Shown: positions 29,311 through 40,568, counted from the first letter of the stretch. The stretch: 64,000 nt of DNA from Escherichia sp. ESNIH1 (GCA_002918705.1 PQKR01000008.1:158374-222373); one strand, 5' to 3'. The notes: generated by a model not told the origin, from the sequence alone. Numbers and translations are program-made.

Positions 29311-30045
29311 TTAAACCATATACATTCCGCCGTTGACGTGCAGGGTCTCACCCGTGATGTAGCCCGCCTCGTCAGAGGCTAAGAATGCAACCGCGCTGGC
29401 AATCTCTTTTGGGGAGCCTAAGCGACCCGCCGGAACGGCTGCCAGCGTACCCGCACGCTGATCTTCAGTCAGCGCACGCGTCATGTCCGTTTCAATAAAG
29501 CCCGGAGCAACAACGTTTACAGTAATGCCGCGGGACGCAACTTCACGCGCCAGCGACTTACTGAAACCGATCAGGCCTGCTTTCGCCGCAGCGTAGTTAG
29601 CCTGACCAGCATTTCCCATGGTACCCACCACAGAACCGATAGTGATAATGCGACCATGACGCTTCTTCATCATAGCCCGCATTACCGCTTTTGACAGGCG
29701 GAAAACAGAAGAGAGGTTGGTTTCGATGATATCGTTCCACTCGTCGTCTTTCATCCGCATTAACAGGTTGTCGCGAGTAATCCCGGCATTATTGACCAGA
29801 ATGTCCACTTCGCCAAACTCTGCACGGATATTTTCCAGCACAGATTCAATAGATGCAGGATCGGTCACGTTTAACAGTAAACCTTTGCCGTTTGCACCTA
29901 AATAGTCGCTGATGGCCTGTGCGCCGCTTTCGCTGGTCGCAGTACCGATCACCTTCGCGCCGCGGGCGACGAGGGTTTCAGCGATTGCGCGGCCAATGCC
30001 ACGGCTTGCACCGGTAACCAGTGCGATCTTTCCTTCAAAACTCAT
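29311..30045 (-). CDS. fabG: 3-oxoacyl-ACP reductase
   Basis: A 244-residue NADPH-dependent short-chain dehydrogenase for the first reduction of each elongation cycle. The cofactor loop is TGASRGIGRAIAETL, followed by NNAG and the catalytic YAAAKAG (Tyr, Lys). It lies 17 bases after fabD in the fabHDG run. Confidence 0.98.
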   Translation of the reverse strand: MSFEGKIALVTGASRGIGRAIAETLVARGAKVIGTATSESGAQAISDYLGANGKGLLLNVTDPASIESVLENIRAEFGEVDILVNNAGITRDNLLMRMKDDEWNDIIETNLSSVFRLSKAVMRAMMKKRHGRIITIGSVVGTMGNAGQANYAAAKAGLIGFSKSLAREVASRGITVNVVAPGFIETDMTRALTEDQRAGTLAAVPAGRLGSPKEIASAVAFLASDEAGYITGETLHVNGGMYMV

Positions 30046-30062
30046 GGTTTTGGATTCCTTGT

Positions 30063-30992
30063 TTATTGCTCAGCCGCCGCTGATAGTGCCGCCGGCTCGT
30101 TAATGGCCGAGGCGGTCAGGGTGTCAACAATACGCTTGGTCAGGCCAGTCAGCACTTTGCCCGGACCGACTTCATACAGGTGCTCAACGCCCTGGGAAGC
30201 CATATATTCAACGCTTTTAGTCCACTGCACAGGGCTGTAGAGCTGGCGAACCAGCGCATCGCGGATCGCTTCCGGCGTGGTTTCGCACTTCACATCAACG
30301 TTGTTTACCACCGGAATAGCCGGCGCGTTGAAGGTGATTTTTTCCAGCTCGGCGGCCAGCTTCTCAGCTGCGGGCTTCATCAGCGCGCAGTGGGACGGTA
30401 CGCTCACCGGCAGCGGCAGCGCGCGTTTAGCGCCTGCTGCTTTACAGGCCGCGCCTGCACGTTCAACGGCCTCTTTATGCCCGGCGATAACGACCTGGCC
30501 CGGCGAGTTAAAGTTCACCGGCGAGACAACCTGGCCTTCAGCGGCCTCTTCACAGGCGTTGGCAATCGCCGCATCGTCAAGGCCAATAATGGCCGACATG
30601 CCGCCGGTGCCTTCCGGTACCGCTTCCTGCATAAATTTACCGCGCAGCTCGACGAGACGTACGGCATCGGCGAAATCGATCACGCCAGCGCACACCAGCG
30701 CGGAGTATTCGCCCAGGCTATGGCCTGCCATCAGCGCCGGGGTTTTACCCCCCTGCTGCTGCCAGACGCGCCACAGTGCGACGGACGCCGTCAGCAGTGC
30801 AGGCTGGGTCTGCCAGGTTTTGTTTAGCTCTTCAGCTGGCCCCTGCTGGGTCAACGCCCACAGGTCATAGCCCAGCGCCGCAGAGGCTTCACGGAAGGTC
30901 TCTTCCACCAGCGGATACTCTGCTGCCACGTCGGCCAGCATACCCACGGTCTGAGAACCCTGTCCCGGGAAGACAAAAGCAAATTGCGTCAT
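30063..30992 (-). CDS. fabD: Malonyl-CoA:ACP transacylase
   Basis: A 309-residue enzyme that loads malonyl groups on ACP. The FPGQGSQ oxyanion motif, the nucleophile Ser in AGHSLGEYSALVCAG, the Arg in VELRGKFMQEA and the His in VPSHCALM are present. It sits 17 bases from both fabH and fabG. Confidence 0.98.
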   Translation of the reverse strand: MTQFAFVFPGQGSQTVGMLADVAAEYPLVEETFREASAALGYDLWALTQQGPAEELNKTWQTQPALLTASVALWRVWQQQGGKTPALMAGHSLGEYSALVCAGVIDFADAVRLVELRGKFMQEAVPEGTGGMSAIIGLDDAAIANACEEAAEGQVVSPVNFNSPGQVVIAGHKEAVERAGAACKAAGAKRALPLPVSVPSHCALMKPAAEKLAAELEKITFNAPAIPVVNNVDVKCETTPEAIRDALVRQLYSPVQWTKSVEYMASQGVEHLYEVGPGKVLTGLTKRIVDTLTASAINEPAALSAAAEQ

Positions 30993-31009
30993 CTTATTTA
31001 TCCTTAATA

Positions 31010-31963
31010 CTAGAAACGAACCAGCGCAGAGCCCCAGGTGAAACCGCCGCCGAAGGCCTCGAGCAGTACCAGCTGGCCTGGCTTAATACGTCCATCGCGC
31101 ACGGCTTCATCCAGCGCACAAGGCACCGATGCCGCGGAGGTATTGCCGTGACGGTCAAGGGTCACCACCACTTTATCCATCTCCATACCCAGCTTTCTCG
31201 CCGTCGCACTGATAATGCGCAGGTTCGCCTGGTGCGGAACCAGCCAGTCCAGCTCAGCACGATCGATGTTGTTGGCGGTCAACGTCTCTTCAACGATGTG
31301 CGCCAGCTCGGTCACGGCCACCTTGAAGACTTCGTTACCCGTCATGGTCAGGTAGGTGGGGTTTTCCGGCGTGACGCGATCCAGGTTCGGCAGGGTCAGC
31401 AGTTCACCATAGCTGCCGTCCGCGTGCAGATGGGTAGAGATGATCCCCTGCTCTTCGGATGCGCTCAGCACTGCCGCGCCCGCGCCATCACCGAAGATAA
31501 TGATCGTCCCGCGATCGGCAGGATCGCAGGTGCGCGCCAGCACGTCGGAGCCGATCACCAGCGCGTGCTTTACCGCACCGCTTTTAACATACTGATCGGC
31601 AATGCTCAGGGCATAGGTGAAGCCTGCGCAGGCGGCGGCAACGTCAAACGCCGGGCAGCCCTTGATCTCCAGCAGGTTCTGCACCTGGCAGGCCGCGCTA
31701 GGGAAAGCGTGGGTCGCCGAGGTGGTGGCAACGATGATCAGGCCGATCTCGTTTTTATCAACGCCTGCCATCTCGAGGGCGCGCTTAGCGGCTTCGAAGC
31801 CCATCGTCGCTACGGTCTCATCCGGTGCGGCAATGCGGCGCTCGCGGATACCTGTGCGGGTCACAATCCACTCGTCAGAGGTGTCGACCATCTTTTCTAA
31901 ATCGGCGTTAGTTCGCACTTGCTCGGGCAGGTAGCTGCCGGTACCACTAATCTTCGTATACAT
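31010..31963 (-). CDS. fabH: Beta-ketoacyl-ACP synthase III
   Basis: A 317-residue enzyme that starts fatty acid synthesis from acetyl-CoA and malonyl-ACP. The catalytic triad is Cys in [14 protein letters not shown], His in VPHQANLRI and Asn in [11 protein letters not shown]. The start codon lies 6 bases from the plsX stop, suggesting coupling between phospholipid and fatty acid synthesis. Confidence 0.98.
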   Translation of the reverse strand: MYTKISGTGSYLPEQVRTNADLEKMVDTSDEWIVTRTGIRERRIAAPDETVATMGFEAAKRALEMAGVDKNEIGLIIVATTSATHAFPSAACQVQNLLEIKGCPAFDVAAACAGFTYALSIADQYVKSGAVKHALVIGSDVLARTCDPADRGTIIIFGDGAGAAVLSASEEQGIISTHLHADGSYGELLTLPNLDRVTPENPTYLTMTGNEVFKVAVTELAHIVEETLTANNIDRAELDWLVPHQANLRIISATARKLGMEMDKVVVTLDRHGNTSAASVPCALDEAVRDGRIKPGQLVLLEAFGGGFTWGSALVRF

Positions 31964-31969
31964 ATACGC

Positions 31970-33004
31970 TCAGTCTTTTTCCGGTAACACAGATTCCAGG
32001 CGAGCGGCAATCCGTTCGGGGACGTGCCGCTGCACCGCCTGCACTGCCTGTTCAATCGCGACAGCAAACGCGCGCTGATTGGCTGCACCATGACTCTTAA
32101 TCACCGTGCCGCGCAATCCTAACAGACAGGCACCATTATACTGGTCGGGGTTGAGGTGACTGAATCGTCTTGTCAGACTTTTTTGTAACCAACGCTTTAA
32201 TAAAATCAGCCACCACGACCGTTTTTTGCCCTCGCCCTGCGATTTCAGCAACGACAGGAACATTCTGACCATGCCTTCCATCGTCTTCAACGTCACGTTG
32301 CCGGTGAAGCCGTCGCAGACCAGCACGTCCGTTTTGCCGGTAAGCAGCTCATTGGCTTCAAGATAGCCAATATAGTTGATCGAGGGGATCGATTTTAGCA
32401 ACGCCGAGGCGTCGCGGATGCTGTCGAGGCCTTTAACCTCTTCTTCACCGATATTGAGCAGCGCCACGCGTGGATGTTCAATACCGATGACCTCTTCGGC
32501 CATCACCGATCCCATGATGGCAAACTGCACCAGCATGGTACTGTCACAGTCAACGTTCGCGCCGAGATCCAGCACCACCGTTCTGCCCTTCTGCTGATGC
32601 GGCAGCACCGTCATCAGCGCCGGACGCTCAATACCTTCGATGGGCTTAAGCAGCAGCTTAGCGAGCCCCATCAGCGCCCCGGTATTGCCTGCGCTGACGC
32701 AGGCCTCGGCGCGCCCCTCCTTTACCAGCTCCAGCGCCATACGCATAGAGCTGCCCCGGCTGTTGCGCACGGCCTGGGCGGGACGGACATCACTGGCAAT
32801 AACCGACTGGGCAGGGATAATCTGCAGGCGCGAGCGCTGGTCGAAATCGGCTTTGGCAAGTAATGGCGTGATAGCGTCGGGATGACCGACTAACAGAAGT
32901 GTGAGTTGAGGGTTAGAATGCAGTGCCTGCAATGCTGCAGGCACCGTCACGGAAGGGCCAAAATCGCCCCCCATGACATCTAACGCCAGGGTTAGACGTG
33001 TCAA
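31970..33004 (-). CDS. plsX: Phosphate acyltransferase PlsX
   Basis: A 344-residue enzyme making acyl-phosphate from acyl-ACP for phospholipid synthesis. [36 protein letters not shown] and [16 protein letters not shown] are conserved. A TTG start at 33004 ([13 protein letters not shown]) is taken from the E. coli gene; an in-frame ATG at 33070 would add 22 residues with no similarity I recognise. The C-terminus (LESVLPEKD) is shorter than in E. coli. The gene follows rpmF. Confidence 0.93.
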   Translation of the reverse strand: MTRLTLALDVMGGDFGPSVTVPAALQALHSNPQLTLLLVGHPDAITPLLAKADFDQRSRLQIIPAQSVIASDVRPAQAVRNSRGSSMRMALELVKEGRAEACVSAGNTGALMGLAKLLLKPIEGIERPALMTVLPHQQKGRTVVLDLGANVDCDSTMLVQFAIMGSVMAEEVIGIEHPRVALLNIGEEEVKGLDSIRDASALLKSIPSINYIGYLEANELLTGKTDVLVCDGFTGNVTLKTMEGMVRMFLSLLKSQGEGKKRSWWLILLKRWLQKSLTRRFSHLNPDQYNGACLLGLRGTVIKSHGAANQRAFAVAIEQAVQAVQRHVPERIAARLESVLPEKD

Positions 33005-33125
33005 GGTATCGTCGAGCCTGGTTCGGTTAACCCCCGCTGACGCGGGGATTTCCTCACTAAGCTTCATCACGCTTTCACTCTACGTGTTCACACCACAAGA
33101 ACATGAATACGCGAGTAAAGCGTGA

Positions 33126-33311
<186 letters not shown>

Positions 33312-33347
33312 TCAATTACGGTAACTCCATTACTACGGAGAGACCTG

Positions 33348-33869
33348 TTACTTACGCTTTAAGCTGGCTAATACGGCAAATGGGTTTGGCTTCTGTGCCT
33401 CTTCAGGCAGTTCACCAAAGACCATGTCCGCGTCGGACACTTCACAGTGTTCAGAATCATGCACCGGCACTACCGGCAAGGAGAGGATAATTTCATCCTC
33501 GACCAGTGCCAGCAGGTCGATTTCACCGAATTCGTTAACCTGAATCGGTTCATACGCTTCCGGGAGTGCTTCGGCCTGCTCGTCTTTGACGATCGGGCTG
33601 AAACAATATTGTGTGTAGACCTGATGGGCAAACGGCTTGCCGCAACGCTGACATTCGAGCGTTACCGAAACTTTTGCATCGCCGGTTAAAACCGCAAGGC
33701 GCTGGTTATCGATAGCGAACGACATGGAGCACTCCACATCACTGTCTACACTGACTACGGATTCAGCGACGCGCTCGGCCTGCTCACGAGTGAATACACC
33801 CTCGTAATCAAGGCGTTTTTGAGCGGTACGAACCGGATCAAGAGTCAGGGGTAATTTTACCTTTTGCAT
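33348..33869 (-). CDS. yceD: DUF177 protein YceD, 23S rRNA accumulation protein
   Basis: A 173-residue protein with the paired cysteines CQRCGKPF in its middle and an acidic second half. It is needed for normal 23S rRNA level in bacteria and plants by homology; the mechanism is not established. It starts the yceD-rpmF-plsX operon and is divergent from yceF. Confidence 0.9.
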   Translation of the reverse strand: MQKVKLPLTLDPVRTAQKRLDYEGVFTREQAERVAESVVSVDSDVECSMSFAIDNQRLAVLTGDAKVSVTLECQRCGKPFAHQVYTQYCFSPIVKDEQAEALPEAYEPIQVNEFGEIDLLALVEDEIILSLPVVPVHDSEHCEVSDADMVFGELPEEAQKPNPFAVLASLKRK

Positions 33870-33910
33870 AGGGCGCGCATATTAACTTTGTAACGTTCTG
33901 GAGTCAAAGA

Positions 33911-33935
33911 AAAAGGCAGTCTGTGATTGCCTTTT
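33911..33935. other. Hairpin between yceD and yceF
   Basis: AAAAGGCA (33911-33918) and TGCCTTTT (33928-33935) form a stem in the region between two divergent genes, so it does not end either of them. In E. coli the small RNA SraB is encoded between yceF and yceD. This hairpin could be its terminator, but I cannot match the SraB sequence from memory. Confidence 0.35.
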
Positions 33936-34010
33936 GCCAATTATTCGCACACATTGCGGCCTCTAGTTTAAAATGCCTGACTTCGTTATGCCATATAGGG
34001 TGGAAAAAAT

Positions 34011-34595
34011 ATGTCGAATATTATTCTTGCGTCCACGTCTCCTTACCGTCGCGCGCTGCTGGAAAAGCTCGGCATAGCCTTCGAATGCGCCGCACCGGGC
34101 GTGGATGAAACCCCCGCGCCTGGCGAATCCCCCCGCCATCTGGTGCTGCGCCTGGCGCAGGCCAAGGCTCAGTCGCTGGCGGAACGCTACCCTAACCATC
34201 TGATTATTGGATCCGATCAGGTATGCGTGCTGGACGGGGAGATTACCGGCAAGCCGTTAACGGAGGAGAAAGCCTTTCAGCAGCTACTAAAAGCGCGCGG
34301 CAATATCATCACCTTCTATACCGGGCTGGCGCTCTATAACTCCGCCACCGGCCATCTGCAAACCGAGTGCGAGCCGTTTGACGTCCACTTCCGCCACCTG
34401 AGCGAGCAGGAGATTACTGACTATCTGCGTAAAGAGCGGCCGCTGAACTGCGCCGGCAGCTTTAAAAGCGAGGGGCTGGGGATTGCGCTGTTTGACCGCC
34501 TTGAGGGACGGGATCCCAATACGCTGGTGGGGCTGCCGCTGATTGCGCTCTGCCAGATGCTGCGCCGGGAGCACTGCAACCCGTTACTGGCGTGA
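34011..34595 (+). CDS. yceF: Maf-like 7-methyl-GTP pyrophosphatase YceF
   Basis: A 194-residue Maf/HAM1-type pyrophosphatase. The signature [19 protein letters not shown], the [15 protein letters not shown] helix, the [12 protein letters not shown] motif and KPLTEEKA are present. E. coli YceF hydrolyses m7GTP and may remove damaged nucleotides. A REP-like repeat follows. Confidence 0.93.
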   Translation: MSNIILASTSPYRRALLEKLGIAFECAAPGVDETPAPGESPRHLVLRLAQAKAQSLAERYPNHLIIGSDQVCVLDGEITGKPLTEEKAFQQLLKARGNIITFYTGLALYNSATGHLQTECEPFDVHFRHLSEQEITDYLRKERPLNCAGSFKSEGLGIALFDRLEGRDPNTLVGLPLIALCQMLRREHCNPLLA

Positions 34596-34596
34596 T

Positions 34597-34672
34597 TTAC
34601 GCCCGGCGGCGCAAGCTTGCCGGGCCTACGAGATAGTAGGCCGGGTCAGGCGAAGCCGCCACCCGGCGTTGG
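34597..34672. repeat. REP/BIME palindromic repeat pair
   Basis: Two REP-like units in opposite orientation: one around GCCCGGCGGCGCAAGCTTGC with CGGGC, then GTAGGCCGGGTCAGGCGAAG with CCGCCACCCGGC. They fill the gap between the convergent yceF and rluC genes. Confidence 0.85.
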
Positions 34673-34673
34673 A

Positions 34674-35621
34674 TCAACCGCGTAACACCTGCAGGCAGCG
34701 TTTGAGCTGCTCATCCAGCGGGGCTTCGATGCGCAGGGTTTCGCCGGTACCCGGATGGGTGAACTTCAGCGCCGCCGCGTGCAGGAAGAGACGGTTCAAC
34801 CCGGTACCCGCCAGCTGCTTATCAAACTCGCGGTCGCCGTAGCGATCGTCAAAGGCGATGGGATGCCCGGCATGCTGGGTATGAACGCGGATCTGGTGGG
34901 TGCGGCCTGTAATGGGGCTACAGCGTACCAGGGTGGCAAACGCATAGCGCTCCTCTACCTTAAAGCGCGTCTCTGAGGGTTTGCCTTCGCTATTCACCCG
35001 CACGATGCGCTCCCCGCTCTGCAGGATATTTTTCAGCAGCGGCGCCTGTACCGTTTTGACATGCGACTGCCACTGGCCGCGCACCAGCGCCAGATAATCT
35101 TTTTGCATTCCTTTATCACGCAGCTGCTCATGCAGGGAGCGTAGCGCCGAGCGCTTCTTGGCCACCAGCAGCACACCGGAGGTATCCCGGTCCAGACGGT
35201 GAACCAGCTCCAGGAAGCGCGCCTCCGGACGCAGGGCGCGCAGGCCCTCGATAACACCAAAGCTCAGCCCGCTGCCGCCGTGAACGGCGGTACCCGACGG
35301 CTTATTCAGCACCAGAATGTGATCGTCTTCATAAAGAATGACATCCGCCAGCGCGGCCACTTTATTCAGATGCGGCGACACCGCCTCCTCTTCGCGCTCC
35401 GCTACGCGCACCGGCGGGATACGCACCTCATCCCCGCCCTCCAGCTTATACTCGGGCTTGACGCGCTTCTTGTTAACCCGCACTTCGCCTTTACGCAGGA
35501 TGCGGTAGATCATACTTTTCGGCACGCCCTTGAGCTGGGTGCGCAAAAAGTTATCGATGCGTTGCCCGGCGTCATCGGCGGCGATAGCAACAATTTTTAC
35601 GGATGGAGTCTCTGTTTTCAT
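34674..35621 (-). CDS. rluC: 23S rRNA pseudouridine synthase RluC
   Basis: A 315-residue enzyme making pseudouridines 955, 2504 and 2580. The N-terminal S4 RNA-binding domain (QRIDNFLRTQLKGVPKSMIYRILRKGEVRVNKKR) precedes the catalytic domain with the Asp in ELVHRLDRDTSGVLLVAK and GRTHQIRVHTQHAGHPI. The ATG at 35621 (MKTETPS) is chosen by the E. coli protein; an ATG 14 codons earlier is less likely. Confidence 0.95.
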   Translation of the reverse strand: MKTETPSVKIVAIAADDAGQRIDNFLRTQLKGVPKSMIYRILRKGEVRVNKKRVKPEYKLEGGDEVRIPPVRVAEREEEAVSPHLNKVAALADVILYEDDHILVLNKPSGTAVHGGSGLSFGVIEGLRALRPEARFLELVHRLDRDTSGVLLVAKKRSALRSLHEQLRDKGMQKDYLALVRGQWQSHVKTVQAPLLKNILQSGERIVRVNSEGKPSETRFKVEERYAFATLVRCSPITGRTHQIRVHTQHAGHPIAFDDRYGDREFDKQLAGTGLNRLFLHAAALKFTHPGTGETLRIEAPLDEQLKRCLQVLRG

Positions 35622-36188
35622 GGGGGGCGATTCTAAAAGCCCAGCCCGATTCGCGCCACTCATTTTTATATGCTTATATATATCTCTACCGGTGTCGTGT
35701 TCGCCGTCATTACGTATTTCGCTGGGTTTTAGAACAATCCCTGGGCAAACGTGAAAAAACTGTTAGTAACCGGGTGATAAATGGCAAAAGTCATCTTGCT
35801 ATAACAGATTTAGCAAGGAATAATGATGCTGTTTTCCGCTTGAATCTTGTTAAACAAGGAAATTTGCGGAATGACCAGTTTTGCCTGTCCGATCATCCAC
35901 GCAGCAATGGCGTAAGACGTATTGATCCTTCAGGCACTTAGCGGGCTGCGGGTTGCAGTCCTTACCGGTAAAGGGATCGACCCTGGAGAGTAATACCCAG
36001 GCAGTTCCCCTGATAATTGCGCTGTTTTTCCGTATGAAATACAGGCAGCCGACACTCTGCGCCTCTTAAACGTGCGACAACCGTGAGGTTGGCGACGTGA
36101 ACAGACACGAGGCCATCGGTTCACCCCGGAAAGGCGTTAACTATGCCCGCAGCCTAGTCGTCAATGTAAGAATAATGAGTAAGTTACG
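35622..36188 (+). promoter_or_regulatory. rne promoter region and long 5' leader
   Basis: A 567-base gap with no protein gene precedes rne. E. coli rne has a leader of about 360 bases, whose structured part is bound by RNase E itself to limit its own synthesis. The GC-rich part around 35930-36130 can fold into stems and is the likely counterpart. No folding calculation was done. Confidence 0.65.
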
Positions 36189-39100
36189 ATGAAAAGAATG
36201 TTAATTAACGCAACTCAGCAGGAAGAGTTGCGCGTCGCCCTTGTTGATGGGCAGCGCCTGTACGACCTGGATATCGAAAGCCCGGGACACGAACAGAAAA
36301 AAGCGAACATCTACAAAGGCAAAATTACCCGTATCGAACCGAGCCTTGAAGCCGCATTTGTTGACTACGGTGCCGAGCGTCATGGCTTCCTTCCTCTCAA
36401 AGAGATCGCCCGCGAATACTTCCCCGCTAATTACAGTGCCCACGGCCGCCCGAACATCAAAGATGTGCTGCGCGAAGGCCAGGAGGTCATTGTCCAGATC
36501 GATAAAGAAGAGCGTGGTAACAAAGGCGCAGCCTTAACCACCTTTATCAGCCTTGCCGGTAGCTATCTGGTTCTGATGCCAAACAATCCGCGTGCGGGCG
36601 GCATCTCTCGCCGTATTGAAGGCGATGACCGTACTGAACTGAAAGAAGCGCTGGCGAGCCTGGATATGCCGGACGGCATGGGGCTCATCGTTCGCACTGC
36701 AGGCGTAGGCAAATCTGCCGAAGCGCTGCAGTGGGACCTTAGCTTCCGCCTGAAGCACTGGGAAGCGATCAAAAAAGCCGCTGAAAATCGCCCTGCTCCG
36801 TTCCTGATCCACCAGGAGAGCAACGTTATCGTTCGCGCCTTCCGTGACTATCTCCGTCAGGATATTGGTGAGATCCTCATCGACAACCCGAAAGTGATGG
36901 AGATGGCACGCCAGCATATCGCTGCGCTGGGCCGTCCGGACTTCAGCAGCAAAATCAAGCTCTACACCGGTGAGATCCCGCTGTTCAGTCACTACCAGAT
37001 TGAATCGCAGATTGAGTCCGCCTTCCAGCGCGAAGTGCGTCTGCCTTCCGGCGGCTCTATCGTTATCGACTCCACCGAAGCGTTGACCGCGATTGATATC
37101 AACTCCGCCCGCGCCACCCGCGGCGGCGATATCGAAGAGACGGCGTTTAACACCAACCTGGAAGCGGCCGATGAAATTGCCCGCCAGCTGCGCCTGCGCG
37201 ACCTCGGCGGCCTGATCGTTATCGACTTTATCGATATGACCCCGGTTCGCCACCAGCGCGCAGTAGAGAACCGCCTGCGCGAAGCGGTGCGCCAGGATCG
37301 TGCTCGTATCCAGATCAGCCATATTTCACGCTTCGGCCTGCTGGAGATGTCCCGTCAGCGTCTGAGCCCATCTCTCGGCGAGTCCAGCCATCACGTCTGC
37401 CCGCGCTGTAGCGGTACCGGCACCATCCGTGACAACGAATCCCTGTCGCTCTCTATTCTTCGCCTGATCGAAGAGGAAGCGTTGAAGGAGAACACCCAGG
37501 AAGTGCACGCTATCGTTCCCGTGCCGATTGCCTCCTACCTGCTTAACGAAAAGCGTGCAGCGGTAAGCGCGATCGAAGCGCGTCAGGGCGGCATTAAGTG
37601 CGTTATCGTACCGAACGATCAGATGGAAACCCCGCACTACTCTGTGCTGCGCGTACGTAAAGGCGAAGAGACATCAACGCTGAGCTACAAGCTGCCGAAG
37701 CTGCATGAAGAGGCGATGGCGCTGCCGTCCGAAGAGGAGTACGCCGAGCGCAAACAGCCTGAACAGCCTGCGCTGGCCACCTTCGTGATGCCTGACATCC
37801 CGCCTGCGCCGCAGGCTGCCCCGGCAGCCGAGGAAAAAGCGCAGCCGGCCGCCGCACAGCCTGCCGCACCTGCGGAAACGGGCCTGCTCGGCCGTCTCTT
37901 TGGCGCGCTGAAGAAAATGTTCGCCAGCGAACCTGCCAGCCAGCCGGTTGAGGTTAAAGCGGAAGAGGACGTTAAAGAGGAGAAACCGGCCCGTTCCCAG
38001 GAGCGTCGTAAGCCGCGCCAGAACAACCGCCGTGACCGCAACGACCGTGGAGACCGTGGCGATCGTAACGAGCGTCGCGACAGCCGCAGCGAAGGCGCTG
38101 AAGCACGCGAAGGTCGTGATAACCGCGACAGCCGTGATAACCGCGAGCGTGACGAAAACCGCCGTGGCCGCCGTGAAAAACAGCAGCCGAACGGTGAAGT
38201 GCGTGAAGCTCGCCAGCAGCAGACCGTTGTTGAGGATGCGGATAAATCTAAATCCCGTGATGAGCAACAGCAGTCGCGTCGCGAGCGCAACCGTCGTCGC
38301 AACGACGAGAAGCGTCAGGCCCAGCAGGAAGTGAAGGTGCTGAACCGCGAAGAGCAGCCGGCACCAGAAGTGGAAGCGGAACAGGAAGATCGCGTTCAGG
38401 TGATGCCACGCCGTAAACAGCGCCAGCTGAGCCAGAAAGTGCGTTTTGAGTCGGCACCGTCCGTTGAAGAGGGTGTTGATGAGATTGCCGCTGCCACCCC
38501 GGTGACCGACGCCCAGGCGTCCCATACCGAGCTGGCGAAGGTGGATCTGCCTACGGTGGTTGAGCAGCCGACTCAGGATCAAGAAGAGTCCGCTGAGAAC
38601 CGTGATAACGCCGGGATGCCGCGCCGCTCACGTCGTTCTCCGCGTCACCTGCGCGTCAGCGGTCAGCGCCGTCGTCGCTACCGTGACGAGCGTTACCCGA
38701 CCCAGTCGCCGATGCCGCTGACCGTAGCCTGTGCATCGCCGGAGATGGCGTCAGGTAAAGTGTGGATCCGCTACCCGGTCGCTCAGAGCGCTGAGCCGGT
38801 ACAGGAAGAAACCACCGTTGAGACCGCACCGGAAGCTATCCAGCAGCCGATCGTTGAGCCAGCGATTGAACCGATTGCTGCCTCCGTCGCCGCTGAACCT
38901 GCCGTTGCGGAACCCGCAGCCGCTGAACCGGTAGCCGTTGAGCCTGCTGCGGTTGAACCTACTGTCGTCGAGCCGGAAGCCGCCGTGAGCGAGCCACAGC
39001 CTGCCACAGTGGAGACAACGCATCCTGAAGCGATTGAGACACCGGTTGATGAACAGCCGCAGCTGATCGCTGCGGAAGACGTGCCGGTTGCTGAGCACAT

Positions 39101-39557
39101 CGCTGAGATTGCAGAGCCTGCTGAAGCCCCGGCTGAACAGGTAGAAGAGGTGAAAGCCGCTGAGCCTGTAGTTGAAGCGAAACCTGTAGTTGAAGCGAAA
39201 CCTGAAGTTGAGACGAAGCCAGAAGCTGAGACGAAACCTGCCGTTGAAGCGCAGCCTGTCGCGGCGGCGCAGCCAGAGCCGGAAGCAAAACCGGTGGTGG
39301 AGCCGAAGCCGGAGGTTGAAGTTAAGCCTGCCGCTACGGTTAAACCTGCCGCTGAACCTGTCGCCGCTAAGCCGCTGCACAGCTTTGCCACCGCGCCGAT
39401 GACCCGTGCCCCGGCCCCGGAATACATTCCTGAGCCGCCACGTCACAGCGACTGGGTTCGCCCGGCGTTTGAGTTCTCGGGCAAAGGTTCTGCAGGCGGC
39501 CATAGCGCTACCCATCAGGCCACCGCCCCTGCAACGCGCCCGCAGCAGCCTGAGTAA
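36189..39557 (+). CDS. rne: Ribonuclease E
   Basis: The 1,122-residue core of the RNA degradosome; E. coli RNase E has 1,061. An S1 domain lies at residues about 38-120, the catalytic DNase I-like part includes [20 protein letters not shown] and [11 protein letters not shown], and the zinc link is VCPRCSG. The membrane anchor is [13 protein letters not shown] near residue 570. Then comes an Arg-rich RNA-binding segment (about 615-720) and a Pro/Glu/Val-rich tail. That tail has many short repeats ([30 protein letters not shown]), which account for the extra length. The end [23 protein letters not shown] is the likely PNPase contact. Confidence 0.98.
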   Translation: MKRMLINATQQEELRVALVDGQRLYDLDIESPGHEQKKANIYKGKITRIEPSLEAAFVDYGAERHGFLPLKEIAREYFPANYSAHGRPNIKDVLREGQEVIVQIDKEERGNKGAALTTFISLAGSYLVLMPNNPRAGGISRRIEGDDRTELKEALASLDMPDGMGLIVRTAGVGKSAEALQWDLSFRLKHWEAIKKAAENRPAPFLIHQESNVIVRAFRDYLRQDIGEILIDNPKVMEMARQHIAALGRPDFSSKIKLYTGEIPLFSHYQIESQIESAFQREVRLPSGGSIVIDSTEALTAIDINSARATRGGDIEETAFNTNLEAADEIARQLRLRDLGGLIVIDFIDMTPVRHQRAVENRLREAVRQDRARIQISHISRFGLLEMSRQRLSPSLGESSHHVCPRCSGTGTIRDNESLSLSILRLIEEEALKENTQEVHAIVPVPIASYLLNEKRAAVSAIEARQGGIKCVIVPNDQMETPHYSVLRVRKGEETSTLSYKLPKLHEEAMALPSEEEYAERKQPEQPALATFVMPDIPPAPQAAPAAEEKAQPAAAQPAAPAETGLLGRLFGALKKMFASEPASQPVEVKAEEDVKEEKPARSQERRKPRQNNRRDRNDRGDRGDRNERRDSRSEGAEAREGRDNRDSRDNRERDENRRGRREKQQPNGEVREARQQQTVVEDADKSKSRDEQQQSRRERNRRRNDEKRQAQQEVKVLNREEQPAPEVEAEQEDRVQVMPRRKQRQLSQKVRFESAPSVEEGVDEIAAATPVTDAQASHTELAKVDLPTVVEQPTQDQEESAENRDNAGMPRRSRRSPRHLRVSGQRRRRYRDERYPTQSPMPLTVACASPEMASGKVWIRYPVAQSAEPVQEETTVETAPEAIQQPIVEPAIEPIAASVAAEPAVAEPAAAEPVAVEPAAVEPTVVEPEAAVSEPQPATVETTHPEAIETPVDEQPQLIAAEDVPVAEHIAEIAEPAEAPAEQVEEVKAAEPVVEAKPVVEAKPEVETKPEAETKPAVEAQPVAAAQPEPEAKPVVEPKPEVEVKPAATVKPAAEPVAAKPLHSFATAPMTRAPAPEYIPEPPRHSDWVRPAFEFSGKGSAGGHSATHQATAPATRPQQPE

Positions 39558-39577
39558 GGCGGCGCACTGAGCGTAAC

Positions 39578-39604
39578 AAGCCGACCTCCGGGTCGGCTTT
39601 TTTT
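39578..39604 (+). terminator. Terminator of rne
   Basis: AAGCCGACC and GGTCGGCTT flank a 4-base loop, followed by seven T residues. It also overlaps the end of the convergent LysR gene. Confidence 0.9.
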
Positions 39605-40538
39605 ATGCCTCGCTGGCGGGCAGGCGCATACCGGTGATGCCGGGTACCGCCTCGCGCATCATTTGCAAAAAGGCTCGCAGGCGGGCTGGATAGTAACGCG
39701 CCCACGGGTAAACCAGATGCACCGGCAGCGGGGCGGGCTCCCAGTCGGGCAGCAGATTGACCAGCCGGCCCTCACGCAGATCTTCCGCCACCGCCCAGCT
39801 TGAGATGATCACCGCGCCTAATCCTTGCAGGGCCGTACTGCGCGCAACATAGAGGCTGTCGGTATAGAGCCGTGGGGCGATGGTCACCTGCTCAACCTCC
39901 CCGGCGGTATGTGTCAGGCTGATGCTGTGCTGATAGAAGGTACTGAGCGCTACCCACGGCAGCGCCGCCAGCTGCTGCGGCCCGGTCACGGCAGGGTAAT
40001 CAGCCAGCAGCGCAGGCGCAATCACGACGCTGCGTGGCACCTCCGCCAACAGCACCGACACCGTACTCGGATCGATCTCCGCGCCGACGCGGATGGCGCA
40101 GTCGATGTTGGCACTCAGAAAATCGACGTTTTTATCGTTCAGCAGCCACTCAACCGAGAGCTGCGGATGCTGGCCAAGAAAACGGGTCAGCGGCGCAAGC
40201 AGTTGCTCCTGGCCGAAGGCGTGCGGGGCGCGCACTCGCAGGGTGCCGACCGGCTCATCTCCGGCGTGGCTCACCTCATCCTCAAGGGTGGACCAGGCCG
40301 CGAGCAGCCGCCTGGCATGCTGATAGCAGCGCTCGCCGTCGTCGGTTAGCTTCATGGCGTGGGTCGTGCGCAGGATCAGCTTCACCCCCAACAGGGTCTC
40401 CAGCGACTGGAGACGACGGCTGACCGTGGCCTGGGTCGTCTCTAACAGTCTGGCCGCCGCCGACAGGGAGCCGCTCTCAACGATGCGTACAAAGGTGTGC
40501 ATCAGGTCAACCCTGTCTATACGTTCTGTTCGCTTCAT
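39603..40538 (-). CDS. LysR-family transcription regulator
   Basis: A 311-residue regulator. The helix-turn-helix is RIDRVDLMHTFVRIVESGSLSAAARLLETTQATVSRRLQSLETLLG. The effector domain begins near residue 90 (VGTLRVRAPHAFGQEQLLAPL). It belongs to the CrgA/YafC-like group by sequence style. The start at 40538 (MKRTERI) is preferred because a longer frame to 40580 would cross the palindromic operator. It is divergent from an MFS gene, its likely target. E. coli has no such pair between rne and flgL. Confidence 0.85.
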   Translation of the reverse strand: MKRTERIDRVDLMHTFVRIVESGSLSAAARLLETTQATVSRRLQSLETLLGVKLILRTTHAMKLTDDGERCYQHARRLLAAWSTLEDEVSHAGDEPVGTLRVRAPHAFGQEQLLAPLTRFLGQHPQLSVEWLLNDKNVDFLSANIDCAIRVGAEIDPSTVSVLLAEVPRSVVIAPALLADYPAVTGPQQLAALPWVALSTFYQHSISLTHTAGEVEQVTIAPRLYTDSLYVARSTALQGLGAVIISSWAVAEDLREGRLVNLLPDWEPAPLPVHLVYPWARYYPARLRAFLQMMREAVPGITGMRLPASEA

Positions 40539-40549
40539 TTTATTTTTGC

Positions 40550-40568
40550 CTATACGTTTCGCGTATAG
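40550..40568. promoter_or_regulatory. Palindromic operator between LysR and MFS genes
   Basis: CTATACG and CGTATAG are exact inverse copies around five bases. A second copy of the half-site TATACG is at 40519-40524. The spacing fits a LysR-type site controlling both divergent genes. Confidence 0.65.

Noticed and set aside
30776..31900. 374-codon open frame antisense to fabD and fabH
   Set aside because: Shadow of conserved core genes.
38881..39360. Short tandem repeats that could be mistaken for a repeat array
   Set aside because: They encode in-frame Pro/Glu/Val repeats of RNase E with no constant spacer, so they are not CRISPR.
37674..39515. Long antisense open frames inside rne, rich in Arg/Phe or Ser/Gly/Ala
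   Set aside because: They mirror the repeat-rich RNase E tail; low-complexity repeats in the sense strand keep the reverse frames open.
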